The notes: generated from the sequence alone by a model not told the origin. A stretch of 64,000 nucleotides of DNA from Vibrio cidicii (GCF_009763805.1 NZ_CP046804.1:1426001-1490000); one strand, 5' to 3'. Counted from the first letter of the stretch, positions 26,311 through 35,170 are shown. Program-made: numbers and translations.

Positions 26311-26733
26311 TGTTCGCGCTTTTTTCACTTCAGAGTAAAGCCAAAAGGTATGAGTAACGGTCAAAGCAATAAACAAAAGTGGAATAAACAACGAAAATAC
26401 TGATATCAAAATATACATTTGTGACATCACTAACTTTTCTAAGACCCCTTCGCTGTGGGCCCACCCTGCAGCATGACCATCCGAAAATAAGCCAAACGAG
26501 CCATAATAGTAGAGTAAGTACATCAATACAGACTCTTTCCAAAAGCCTCTCTGCATATATTTGACCGAGAAATGAGATACTCCAAACGCTAAAAAGCCAC
26601 CTAATCCAATAAATATAAAGTCAAAAGGATACTTAATGGCTGTAGTAAGAAAGGCTCCTCCTGAAACCGTTACCGCAATAACGAGACCTAGAAGAAATGT
26701 AACAATCGCATTGGTAACTTTGATTTGATCCAT
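26308..26733 (-). CDS. Four-TM membrane protein, unknown
   Basis: 141 residues with hydrophobic spans at about 8-30, 37-55, 66-82 and 105-128; a short loop with GLFSDGHAAGWAHSEGV lies between the third and fourth. No family recognised. Strong ribosome-binding site (GGAGGACAT before ATG). The stop lies in the attC core. Confidence 0.65.
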   Translation of the reverse strand: MDQIKVTNAIVTFLLGLVIAVTVSGGAFLTTAIKYPFDFIFIGLGGFLAFGVSHFSVKYMQRGFWKESVLMYLLYYYGSFGLFSDGHAAGWAHSEGVLEKLVMSQMYILISVFSLFIPLLFIALTVTHTFWLYSEVKKART

Positions 26734-26834
26734 ATGTCCTCCGTACGGAAGGAAGCATTATGAAGCAATACGCAATGCTTAGAGCACCAAAATACGTAAA
26801 ACTCGGTCGACCTCAATGTTTGGCAGCGAGAACA

Positions 26835-26957
26835 TAACGCCCGCCTAAGGGGCTGACAACGCATAACAACTAAGCTCAAACACAACAACCATAACCACCG
26901 CAGCTCATTGGAACTGGAAACGCCGCGCGTTGACAGTCCCTCTTGAGGCGTTTGTTA
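26835..26957 (-). repeat. attC site 43 (VCR-like)
   Basis: V. cholerae repeat class with GGGGCTGACAACGC. Closes the HPP/TetR cassette. Confidence 0.92.
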
Positions 26958-26962
26958 GCACT

Positions 26963-27415
26963 CTAATTTTTAACCCATTGTCGAGTTAACATCTGCATAC
27001 TTTTCCCGACTAACACAATAACAACTGCACCTAATAAAACAGGTGTGAAAAGAAAACTCCAACCTTGCCCAGAAAGCATAATCAATAGTGGGTTAGCTCC
27101 AGCAGGTGGATGTGTCGTTTTCGTAATCAGCATTGCACTAACAGCAAGCCCGGTTGCTACAGCTAATGATATCGCTGACACACCAATATATTGAGTAAAA
27201 ATCACCCCTATGAAAGCGGTTATCAAATGTCCGAATATCACATTTTTAGGCTGAGCAAGAGGACTATTCGGAACACCAAACACAAGAACTGCAGTAGCAC
27301 CAAAGGGAGCCATAAGTAAAACGACATTACCCATTGTTGAATCAAGAAAGGAAAGCATCCCTATTGCTAAACAGGCCCCAATGCCCGCCAAAATCGACAT
27401 GAACAAACTGTGCAT
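26963..27415 (-). CDS. HPP-family membrane protein
   Basis: 150 residues with four membrane spans. The signature HPPAGANPLL lies at about 101-110, after KTT, and the first half holds MAPFGATAVLVFGVPNSPLAQPKN in two parts. HPP proteins are inner-membrane proteins; some plant and cyanobacterial members transport nitrite, others are unassigned. ATG preceded by GGAGATGTTTAT. Divergent from the TetR gene, whose operators lie in the shared 94-bp gap, so the regulator most likely represses this gene. Confidence 0.82.
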   Translation of the reverse strand: MHSLFMSILAGIGACLAIGMLSFLDSTMGNVVLLMAPFGATAVLVFGVPNSPLAQPKNVIFGHLITAFIGVIFTQYIGVSAISLAVATGLAVSAMLITKTTHPPAGANPLLIMLSGQGWSFLFTPVLLGAVVIVLVGKSMQMLTRQWVKN

Positions 27416-27432
27416 ATAAACATCTCCATGAA

Positions 27433-27450
27433 GTAGACCACTCTGTCTAC
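27433..27450. promoter_or_regulatory. TetR-type operator, first copy
   Basis: 18-bp palindrome GTAGACCACTCTGTCTAC between the divergent HPP and TetR genes. Confidence 0.75.
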
Positions 27451-27459
27451 AAAATCAGA

Positions 27460-27477
27460 GTAGACAAAATGGTCTAC
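27460..27477. promoter_or_regulatory. TetR-type operator, second copy
   Basis: 18-bp palindrome GTAGACAAAATGGTCTAC with the same GTAGAC-N6-GTCTAC form, centred 27 bp from the first. Confidence 0.75.
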
Positions 27478-27509
27478 CATTGTCAATATGACTTTAGAGG
27501 AGATATGAA

Positions 27510-28061
27510 ATGAACCCAAAACGTCAATTGTTGATAGATACTGCACTAAACCTTTTTTATAAAAATGGAATCAATTCTATTGGAATAAATGAGGTCATCA
27601 GTGTTTCTGGTATTGCAAAACGAACTCTCTATTCTCATTTTGAAAGTAAAGAAGCCTTAATTCTTGCTGCTTTACAAAAACGGCACGAAATATTCACTTT
27701 TTGGTTAGAGCAAAAACTATCTGGCTCCCAGTCAAACCAAGAGGTTATTCATCGACTATTTTCAGCACTAGCCAATTGGTTTCAAAACAAAGAAAGTATG
27801 TTAGGTGATTTTCGAGGTTGTTTTTTCATTAATACATCTTCTGAATTTAGCGATATCAACAGCGAAATTTTCCGTTTCTGTAACCTCCACAAAGAGCATG
27901 TTAGACAAATTATTAGCTCTCATCTCAAAAGTAGAGATGATTCGTTGCTTGATGCTATTTGCATAATGAAAGAAGGTGCCATTGTAACAGCCCACTTGTC
28001 TGGAGATGGAAAAGAAATCACATCTAAATGTATTGAAATGCTCAAGAAATTTGAGTGCTAA
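27510..28061 (+). CDS. TetR-family transcriptional repressor
   Basis: 183 residues. The N-terminal helix-turn-helix reads RQLLIDTALNLFYKNG, then SIGINEVISVSGIAKRTLY in two parts and SHFESKEALILAAL (to about residue 53); the C-terminal ligand-binding domain contains RGCFFINTSSEFSD near 105-118. GAGGAGATATGAA precedes the ATG. Its TAA stop is formed by the attC core (TGCTAACG). Sitting divergently with its presumed target in one cassette, it makes a self-contained, regulated mobile unit; the inducer is unknown. Confidence 0.87.
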   Translation: MNPKRQLLIDTALNLFYKNGINSIGINEVISVSGIAKRTLYSHFESKEALILAALQKRHEIFTFWLEQKLSGSQSNQEVIHRLFSALANWFQNKESMLGDFRGCFFINTSSEFSDINSEIFRFCNLHKEHVRQIISSHLKSRDDSLLDAICIMKEGAIVTAHLSGDGKEITSKCIEMLKKFEC

Positions 28062-28178
28062 CGCCCTGCTAAGGGGTGAGCAATGCACTGCAAAAGCGAC
28101 CGCACACCAACTTAATCACAAAACTCTCCGCATGCTGAAAATGCCACGCATTGCGAATCCCGCTTAAGCAGTTTGTTA
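28059..28178 (-). repeat. attC site 44
   Basis: GCAATGC/GCATTGC class; its left end supplies the TetR stop codon. Closes the A14 cassette. Confidence 0.92.
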
Positions 28179-28524
28179 GCTTAAATTTCATCACCTTAGA
28201 TTGACCAAACCTGAGATTAATCTGATTTGGAAAACCGACAAACTGCCTGAGTTTTGAAACTCGGATTGGTTCAAACTTTGTGGCCTTTCGTGCGATTTGA
28301 AAACCCGAAAATTTTGATAAATCACTTTCGGAAAACTCAAAGCGAAAGCAATACTTCCAAAGCGACTTTGCGCCAAACTAACTGACCTCGCGCCATCTCA
28401 AAACTCAATTGAGGCAACAGCTCAAAAATTGCGTTGGCAAACAATGTGGATTTGCCGAAAAACCTAAACGAATTGCCGACGGAAGAAAAAAGACCACAAC
28501 CAATTGATTTTTATTGTTTTAAGC
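28179..28524 (-). repeat. Family A insert, copy A14
   Basis: Last ~61 codons of the shared frame open, earlier part broken. Confidence 0.82.
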
Positions 28525-28645
28525 TAACGCCCTGTTAAGGGGTGAGCAACGCAATACCGAAGCCGCCGCATACCACCTTAAACACTAGAAACCAACGCAT
28601 AGTGAAAATGCCACGCGTTGCGAATCCCTCTTGAACAGTTTGTTA
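28525..28645 (-). repeat. attC site 45
   Basis: GCAACGC/GCGTTGCG class, close to site 14. Closes the SUKH-like cassette. Confidence 0.92.
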
Positions 28646-28651
28646 GGCTTA

Positions 28652-29095
28652 TCATTCGCCGTTTATCTGCTTCGCAAAATTAGCGTGGAACCTGATTAGC
28701 TCGACACCATCTATTGCTTTTATAGATGCATTATTTCCCTCTGTAGTGCAGAAAGGTGGATACGCGAATAATAGCTGACCAACCTTTAAATCCAAATCGT
28801 TTGGAATGCTCAACCTTTCAATTGGATCCTCGTCAACCCAAGCCAAAAACTGTTCCCAAGTACAACCAAATTCATCAATATCACCAGTTTCGGCATTCAA
28901 TTTAACTACCAAATTATCTCGAATAAAAAACTGGTCACCAAAGCAATCCTGAGCAATAGGAAAATCACTTGCTTTAACTTCTCGATATAAGTTGTGGAAA
29001 GCCAACTCACCATCTAAGAAAGTATTAACATTTAACAATCGCTCTTGTGCATCATTAGAGCGGATTTGTAGACCGCCTGAATATAATATTTTCAT
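28652..29095 (-). CDS. SUKH/SMI1-KNR4-like protein
   Basis: 147 residues. FPIAQDCFGDQFFIRDNLVV split over about 45-64, followed by ETGDIDEFGCTWEQFLAWV in two parts, is the strand-rich G-D/D-x-W core of the SUKH (SMI1/KNR4) superfamily. SUKH proteins frequently act as immunity proteins against polymorphic toxins, but stand-alone members exist; no toxin is adjacent here. ATG preceded by GAGAAACT. Confidence 0.62.
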   Translation of the reverse strand: MKILYSGGLQIRSNDAQERLLNVNTFLDGELAFHNLYREVKASDFPIAQDCFGDQFFIRDNLVVKLNAETGDIDEFGCTWEQFLAWVDEDPIERLSIPNDLDLKVGQLLFAYPPFCTTEGNNASIKAIDGVELIRFHANFAKQINGE

Positions 29096-29115
29096 AGTTT
29101 CTCGTTCTATAAGCC

Positions 29116-29235
29116 TAACGCCCTGCTAAGGGGTGAGCAATGCACTGCAAAAGCTACCGCACGCTGCCTTAATCACAAAACTCACCGCATGCTAAAAATG
29201 CCACGCATTGCGAATCCCGCTTAAGCAGTTTGTTA
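29116..29235 (-). repeat. attC site 46
   Basis: GCAATGC/GCATTGC class. Closes the A15 cassette. Confidence 0.92.
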
Positions 29236-29583
29236 GCTTAAATTTCAGCACCTTAGATTGACCAAACCCGAGACTAACCCAGCTTGGTAAAACGACAAAC
29301 CACCTGAGTTTTAAAACCCGAAATAACGCAAACTTTGTGGCCTTTCATGCAATTTGAAAAACCGAAAACTTTGAGAATTCATTTTCTGAGAACTCAAAGC
29401 GAAAGCAAAATTTCCAAAGCGACCTTGCACCAAACTTACCAACCTCGCGCAGCCCCAAAACTCAATTGAGGCAGCAGCTCAAAACTCGCGTTGGCAAACA
29501 ATGCCGATTTGCCGAGAAACCTGAACGAACTGCCGAGGGAAGAAAAAACAGGCTGCAACCAATTGATTTTTATTGTTTTAAGC
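29236..29583 (-). repeat. Family A insert, copy A15
   Basis: Full-length A copy; shared frame broken. Confidence 0.82.
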
Positions 29584-29703
29584 TAACGCCCGCTTAAGGG
29601 GCAGCCAACGCTACAATCAACTTTCCGCATAACACCGTAACCACAAAAACCAACGCATGATAAAAATGCCGCGCGTTGGCTGTCCCTCTTGAAGCGTTTG
29701 TTA
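29584..29703 (-). repeat. attC site 47
   Basis: GCCAACGC/GCGTTGGC class. Closes the cassette of the 104-aa membrane protein. Confidence 0.92.
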
Positions 29704-29708
29704 GCAAT

Positions 29709-30023
29709 TTACTTTACAGTTGTATTGTTTAAGGCATAGTTCCAGACTCGATAAAAGTAGAAAATGTACCCAATGCCAAATGTAACTATAGAGATTAAGA
29801 ACCAAATTATCACATGCCCCAAATCACTAAATAAGTCTATGTTGCAATTCATTTTTCGTTCAACTCCATACTCATCTACAATGCAAGTTCGATTGATGAC
29901 GAACTTAGAAAAAGAGTATGGGAAGAAGAAAAGAGCTATACCAAAAGTAACAATACAGAGAATTAACCAAATAATTAAATGACCTATTATATCCAAAATT
30001 GCCACATCTGCTTTGAGCCTCAT
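29709..30023 (-). CDS. Small membrane protein with internal duplication
   Basis: 104 residues built from two similar halves. IGHLIIWLILCIVTFGIALF (about 13-32) and LGHVIIWFLISIVTFGIGYI (about 68-87) align closely, each followed by an aromatic stretch and an Asn (FVINRT, YALNNT). Each half is one membrane hairpin or long helix. No enzymatic motif; function unknown. Strong ribosome-binding site GGAGGTTTT before ATG. Confidence 0.72.
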   Translation of the reverse strand: MRLKADVAILDIIGHLIIWLILCIVTFGIALFFFPYSFSKFVINRTCIVDEYGVERKMNCNIDLFSDLGHVIIWFLISIVTFGIGYIFYFYRVWNYALNNTTVK

Positions 30024-30064
30024 AAAACCTCCTCGATTATTTATTGTTGATTGTTGACTATTGC

Positions 30065-30184
30065 TAACGCCCTGCTAAGGGGTGAGCAATGCGCTGCAAA
30101 AGCTACCGCACACCGACTTAATCACAAAACTCACCGCATGCTGAAAATGCCACGCATTGCGAATCCCGCTTAAGCAGTTTGTTA
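30065..30184 (-). repeat. attC site 48
   Basis: GCAATGC/GCATTGC class. Closes the A16 cassette. Confidence 0.92.
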
Positions 30185-30532
30185 GCTTAAATTTCAGCAC
30201 CTGAGATTTACCAAACCCGAGATTAACCGGATTTGGGAAGCCGGCAAACTGCCTAAGTTTTAAAACCCGAATTGACTCAAACTTTGTGGCATTTTGTGCT
30301 CTTTGAAAATCAGTAAATTTTGAGAACTCATTTTCGGAGAACTCAAAGCGAAAGCAAAACTTCCAAAGCGACTTTGCGCCAAACTGGCTAACCTCGTGTA
30401 GCCACAAAACCCAATTGAGGCAACAACTCAAAATTCACGTTGGCAAACAATGCTGACTTGCCGAAATAACCTGAACGAACTGCCAAGGGAAGAAAAAACG
30501 GCTGCAAACAATTGATTTTCATTATTTTAAGC
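30185..30532 (-). repeat. Family A insert, copy A16
   Basis: Close relative of A1. A long minus-strand frame here runs out of the insert and through attC 48, so it is not a cassette gene. Confidence 0.82.
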
Positions 30533-30652
30533 TAACGCCCGGTTAAGGGGCAGCCAACGCCATTACCAAGCTTCCGCATAACACCGTAATCACAAAAACC
30601 AACGCATAGTAAAAATGCCACGCGTTGGCTGTCCCTCTTGAACCGTTTGTTA
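30533..30652 (-). repeat. attC site 49
   Basis: GCCAACGC/GCGTTGGC class. Closes the B8 cassette. Confidence 0.92.
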
Positions 30653-31002
30653 TGCTTAAGCTTCAATGACTTACGTTTTACCAAAACCAAGATTAACTCA
30701 GCTTTGATTCACAACCAAAAGCCAAGACCTAAAAAACTGAAACGACTCATAGATTTGAAAAACTGACTTTGAATTTCGGCAATTCAAGCCCCATAACCTG
30801 TGTTCAAAATACTGATTGCGCCAACCGCCCTAACCTCGTGCTTGCCCGAAAATTGAATGAGGCAATTCGCTGAATTTCCAGCGCCAAAGAATAATTGTCC
30901 GGAAAACCGCGCCCACTGAAGCCAACTTGCCGAGAAACACAAAACTCACAAGCCAAGGGAACAAAGAACAATCATAAACCACTGATTTTTGGTGATTAAG
31001 CA
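30653..31002 (-). repeat. Family B insert, copy B8
   Basis: Left half like B5, right half like B7, which suggests recombination between B copies. Confidence 0.8.
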
Positions 31003-31123
31003 TAACGCCGCGTTAAGGGGTGAACAACGCGACCACCAAACCTAAACCATTGCGCTGTAAACACTAAAGCTGATTCAAACCAAAACTGCCAAGCGTTGTG
31101 AATCCGCCTTAAACGCTTTGTTA
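31003..31123 (-). repeat. attC site 50
   Basis: ACAACGC/GCGTTGTG class, close to site 16. Closes the cassette of the 97-aa protein. Confidence 0.92.
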
Positions 31124-31293
31124 GCGCGCATTTCCTGCGCACTGCAATCGCACAGCCTCAAACTACAATACAAATTGGGCACCTCAAAAACCATAACTAC
31201 AGGGAATAAATATAGATTTTTGTAGGGCGAACTACTAAAGCATTTTTATGAATCAACTCAAGAATCGATTGCTAAGAAAGCCAAAAATCGAAC

Positions 31294-31587
31294 CTACTTT
31301 CGTTTGGACAATAACTTACTAATTTCCCTGAATGCTTCGATGACTACATTCGGAATCGCACTCTCTGCATGAGAATCATTCATTTCTTCAGTTAAATGAG
31401 TAAAATTGGATTGGTACTTCTCTATCGCTTCATTGTCTGTGGATGCAAATATTACATCACCATCAACTTCTAAGCCCAAATCTAACAGTTGACCTTTTTC
31501 TCGTAAAAAAGCATCTGAATCCATACGTAAAAACGTAAAGTTCTTCCTTTCTTGTCCGGGCTGACAAAAGAACTGATATTTTTTCAT
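31294..31587 (-). CDS. Hypothetical cassette protein
   Basis: 97 residues, soluble, highly charged. KKYQFFCQPGQERKNFTFLR in two parts opens it, and the C-terminal third (VVIEAFREISKLLSKRK) is an amphipathic basic helix. No family recognised. GAAAGGAAATAAA precedes the ATG. About 170 bases of unassigned sequence separate its stop from attC 50. Confidence 0.65.
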   Translation of the reverse strand: MKKYQFFCQPGQERKNFTFLRMDSDAFLREKGQLLDLGLEVDGDVIFASTDNEAIEKYQSNFTHLTEEMNDSHAESAIPNVVIEAFREISKLLSKRK

Positions 31588-31626
31588 TTTATTTCCTTTC
31601 TATGACCAACATTCCTAATGCGCAGC

Positions 31627-31746
31627 TAACGCCCAATTAAGGGGTGAGTAACGCAACACCGATGCCACCGCAAACCACCTTAATCACTAAAATTAACGCA
31701 TAGTCAAAATGCCACGCGTTACGAATCCCTCTTGAATTGTTTGTTA
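31627..31746 (-). repeat. attC site 51 (last in the array)
   Basis: GTAACGC/GCGTTACG variant with unusual outer arms CAATTAA and TTGAATTG, which still pair. No further attC is seen to the right. Confidence 0.9.
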
Positions 31747-32122
31747 GTACGCTGCTCGTAAACCTTTTTCACACGCCAAGATATTGAAATATAGCACGAA
31801 AGTTATGGCTTAAAACGCTGACACCAAAGGGACAACTGCCAAACTAGAACTCACTCTCAAAACGCAAGTTGGCGAGAAGAAAAACTTGCTTAACTACCCT
31901 ATCTTCGCCGTTTTCAAATTAGCAAAGAAGACGGGCTTTAGAACTAAACAACCGCGCCAAAGAAACTCAGTGTTTGACGAAAATTTCCCAGCATCAAAGA
32001 AACCACACCAAAGAAATAACCCGAAAGTTAGAAACCGTAAACGGTGAAATCTACGCGTACACAACTCATATAGTGCCACCGGAAAGAACGTGAAAGGCAC
32101 ATTTAACCAGGTGTAAAGCTAG
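31747..32122. other. Decayed sequence after the last attC
   Basis: No credible gene. The block CGCCAAAGAAACTCAG and nearby AAGAAACC runs recall family B but do not align well. A 68-codon minus-strand frame (31894-32100) has an unlikely composition and no ribosome-binding site. Confidence 0.5.
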
Positions 32123-32260
32123 GAAAAGAAACCGATAACCCCCGAAAAATTTACCGTTGATGCCAATCCAGTACTAACGCTTTCTAAACTACATAATATC
32201 CCACAACCCACCATTGAAGTGTCGCGTTTATACAAAGGCAATCATACAGAACTCAAATAA
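32123..32260 (+). pseudogene. C-terminal gene fragment, possibly ketopantoate-reductase-like
   Basis: An open stretch without a start codon ends VDANPVLTLSKLHNIPQPTI then EVSRLYKGNHTELK. The pattern of a helix, then HNIPQPT and a final helix with LY resembles the end of PanE/ApbA-type reductases, but the fragment is too short for certainty. Confidence 0.3.
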
Positions 32261-32593
32261 AACCATCTAGAACAACGTGTTAGTGTTGAAGGATTGCTCA
32301 CATAGAAAATTAGACTGCGAAATGTTGTCTAGTTGTTGATGTTCTCGATATTGTTTGAGGAAAGCCGTCTCATAACAATGTGTACTATTCGTAGTGCTAT
32401 GTGAGACTACTAAGATTGTGTTTTTATAGATTCATAACGTCAGAAAGACTTGGAGGGAGATGTCGCTTTAGCGCAACACTTTCCGAGAGTGTCCTGAATT
32501 TTGATGTTTTAATGGGCAAAGGCCTAGCTTGGATGCTAGACCTTTGTCAGCAGACTGAGTGCATCTATGCACTCTTTGCAATGAAACCTAGCG

Positions 32594-32725
32594 TTACAAG
32601 CCGCCTTCCTGCTGGGCCTGTTTGACTAATGCCTGACGTTGAGCTTCCTGATCTGATACCAATTGATTTTCTATTTCTTGTTCTACATCTTGTGGAACAA
32701 AAACAAAGTATTTATTAATAGTCAT
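32594..32725 (-). CDS. Possible 43-residue protein
   Basis: Starts MTINKYFVFVPQDVEQEIEN and ends QAQQEGGL; polar, glutamine- and glutamate-rich, probably helical. GAGG lies eight bases before the ATG, and the palindrome GAGTGCATCTATGCACTC follows 19 bases after the stop. No family recognised; it may be a short conserved Vibrio ORF. Confidence 0.45.
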   Translation of the reverse strand: MTINKYFVFVPQDVEQEIENQLVSDQEAQRQALVKQAQQEGGL

Positions 32726-32917
32726 CTTAAGAACCTCGAACTAGTTAAATTCACCTTCCGGTAGCTAATTGTTAGTACCACATGAAAAAACCATTTATCC
32801 CTGTGGCAGCATAAAAATAGTGGATGCCTACAACAGCGTCATCCTCCATGGAATAAAATTTATAGGATGAGATGAAAGGCGTAGAATTTTTGTTCAACTC
32901 TGCTTAGACACGAAAAC

Positions 32918-32945
32918 AAAGAGATGCCACTTGGGCATCTCTTTT
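32918..32945 (-). terminator. Rho-independent terminator of zwf-pgl-gnd
   Basis: AGAGATGCC stem and GGCATCTCT with a T-rich run on the minus strand, 24 bases after the gnd stop. Confidence 0.8.
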
Positions 32946-32968
32946 AGCGTATTGCAGATCTGAATGGA

Positions 32969-34417
32969 TTATACGTCGTACGTAGTCGACGCAGTGTCAC
33001 CGCCTGTACCTGTCCAGTTGGTGTGGAAGAATTCACCACGTGCACGATCAGTACGCTCATACGTGTGCGCGCCGAAGTAGTCACGTTGTGCCTGCAGCAG
33101 GTTCGCTGGCAGACGAGCAGTGGTGTAACCGTCTAGGAAGGTCAGAGCAGAAGTGGTACATGGCATCGGAATTCCCACTTCCAGAGATTTCGCTGCCACT
33201 TTACGCCATGCTGCTAGGCTACCCGTTAGGATGTTTTTGAAGTAATCGTCAGAACCCAGGAATGCTAGGTCTGGATTCGCTTCGAACGCGTCACGGATGT
33301 TGCCCAAGAATGCAGAACGGATGATACAACCACCGCGCCACATCAGCGCTACGTTACCGTAGTTCAGATCCCAGCCGTTTTCGTTTGACGCTTCACGCAT
33401 CAGCATAAAACCTTGTGCGTAAGAGATGATTTTTGATGCCAGCAGCGCTTGACGAAGTGCATCAACCCACTCTTGTTTGTCACCTTCAACCGGAGTGATG
33501 GTTTTGCCAAACAGTTTTTCCGCTTCAACACGCTGGTCTTTCAGTGCAGACAGACAGCGAGCAAAGACAGATTCAGAGATCAGCGTCAGTGGAATGCCTA
33601 GGTCCAGAGCGTTGATACCTGTCCATTTACCGGTACCTTTCTGGCCTGCAGTGTCGAGGATCTTCTCGACCAGTGCTTCACCGTCTTCATCTTTGTAGCC
33701 AAGGATGTCAGCCGTGATTTCTACCAGGTAGCTGTTCAGCTCAGTTTCGTTCCAGTCAGCGAACACTGCCTGCATTTCATCAGCAGTCATGCCCAGGCCA
33801 TCTTTCATGAACTGGTAAGCTTCAGTGATCAACTGCATGTCGCCGTATTCGATACCGTTGTGAACCATTTTCACGAAGTGGCCAGCACCGTCGTTGCCAA
33901 CCCAGTCACAGCAAGGCTCGCCAGCATCCGTTTTTGCCGAGATCGCTTGGAAGATAGGCTTCACTGCTGCCCAGGCTTCAGGTGCACCACCTGGCATGAT
34001 AGATGGTCCGAAACGAGCGCCTTCTTCACCGCCTGATACGCCAGTACCGATGAAGTGGATGCCTTTTTCGCGAAGTGCTACAACGCGGCGGTTAGTGTCT
34101 GGGTAGTTGGTGTTACCACCGTCGATGATGATGTCGCCTTTATCCAGTAGAGGAACCAGTTGGTCGATGAACGCATCAACCACCGCACCAGCACGAACCA
34201 TTAGCATGACTTTACGTGGTGCTTCCAGTTTGTCCACCAGCTCTTGCAGCGTGTAAGCACCAACGATGTTGGTACCTTTGGCCGGGCCTTCTAGGAACTC
34301 GTCTACTTTTGCCGCAGTACGGTTGTGCGCCACCACTTTAAAACCGTGGTCATTCATGTTGAGGATAAGGTTTTGACCCATAACTGCTAGGCCAATTACA
34401 CCGATATCACCTTTCAT
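32969..34417 (-). CDS. gnd: 6-phosphogluconate dehydrogenase, decarboxylating
   Basis: 482 residues, full length for the bacterial enzyme. Oxidises 6-phosphogluconate to ribulose 5-phosphate and CO2 with NADP+. The Rossmann motif is GVIGLAVMGQNL at 5-16; VSGGEEGARFGPSIMPGG (about 129-146) and the HFVKMVHNGIEYGDMQ segment (about 187-202) carry the substrate and catalytic Lys/Asn residues. GGAGAGAAAA precedes the ATG. Last gene of the oxidative pentose phosphate operon. Confidence 0.97.
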   Translation of the reverse strand: MKGDIGVIGLAVMGQNLILNMNDHGFKVVAHNRTAAKVDEFLEGPAKGTNIVGAYTLQELVDKLEAPRKVMLMVRAGAVVDAFIDQLVPLLDKGDIIIDGGNTNYPDTNRRVVALREKGIHFIGTGVSGGEEGARFGPSIMPGGAPEAWAAVKPIFQAISAKTDAGEPCCDWVGNDGAGHFVKMVHNGIEYGDMQLITEAYQFMKDGLGMTADEMQAVFADWNETELNSYLVEITADILGYKDEDGEALVEKILDTAGQKGTGKWTGINALDLGIPLTLISESVFARCLSALKDQRVEAEKLFGKTITPVEGDKQEWVDALRQALLASKIISYAQGFMLMREASNENGWDLNYGNVALMWRGGCIIRSAFLGNIRDAFEANPDLAFLGSDDYFKNILTGSLAAWRKVAAKSLEVGIPMPCTTSALTFLDGYTTARLPANLLQAQRDYFGAHTYERTDRARGEFFHTNWTGTGGDTASTTYDV

Positions 34418-34453
34418 TTTTTCTCTCCAATAAATTTTACTTGGCTATCGCGA

Positions 34454-35170
34454 TCACACGATTTTCGCCGCTGCGTCTAAATCTAAATACCATTCCGTCA
34501 GCCCCTGATGAGACTGAATCTTGGCTGCCGGATATGGAAGAATTTCTGCGGGTGAGCGATTAATCTCATCCACGATATCTGCTTTACCAGCGCCCAAAAC
34601 GAGGTAACTGATACGTTTCGCTGCCTCAAGCACGCGCGCACTTTTGGATACACGGATCTGACCCGATTCAGGATGGCTTGCTAAAATGGCGAGTTTTTCT
34701 TCGTCGTAGTCTGTTTGACCAGGAAAGAGCGAGGCGGTGTGGCCATCGGCGCCAACACCGAGCAAGATCCAATCAAACACAGGTGTACCATTTTCGGTCG
34801 GGATCAACGCCAGCATTTCTCTCGCGAAACGTTCCGCTTCCATTTGAGGCTCATCTTCACCACGAATACGGTGGATGTTCTCGGCTGGCAAGGCAACTTG
34901 GCTAAACAAAAGCGCATTGGCTTCGCCGTAGTTGCTTTCTGCATCATCCGGCGCCACACATCGTTCGTCCCCCCACCAAAAGTGCAGGTTCTGCCATTGA
35001 ATCGCCGTTGCATATGCAGCGGACGCTAATAGCTTGAACAACATTTTGGGCGTACTGCCACCAGAAAGAGAAATATGAACAGGCCGGCCCATTTCGCTAA
35101 ACGCTTTCATATCGTTCGCGAGGCTTTCAACGACCTGCTCTGCGGTATTAAAAATCTTATGATTGATCAT
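34454..35170 (-). CDS. pgl: 6-phosphogluconolactonase
   Basis: 238 residues, DevB family. Hydrolyses 6-phosphogluconolactone between the Zwf and Gnd steps. Motifs: [16 protein letters not shown] at 33-48, WGDERCV near 68, and the [15 protein letters not shown] loop near 137-151. Overlaps the end of zwf by four bases, so the genes are translationally coupled. Confidence 0.96.
   Translation of the reverse strand: MINHKIFNTAEQVVESLANDMKAFSEMGRPVHISLSGGSTPKMLFKLLASAAYATAIQWQNLHFWWGDERCVAPDDAESNYGEANALLFSQVALPAENIHRIRGEDEPQMEAERFAREMLALIPTENGTPVFDWILLGVGADGHTASLFPGQTDYDEEKLAILASHPESGQIRVSKSARVLEAAKRISYLVLGAGKADIVDEINRSPAEILPYPAAKIQSHQGLTEWYLDLDAAAKIV

Noticed and set aside
1-31746. CRISPR array
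   Set aside because: Repeats are ~120 bp, imperfectly palindromic and spaced by 230-1600 bp with genes between; these are attC sites.
32401-32625. 74-codon plus-strand frame
   Set aside because: No ribosome-binding site, unlikely composition, and it overlaps a palindrome and the better small minus-strand ORF.
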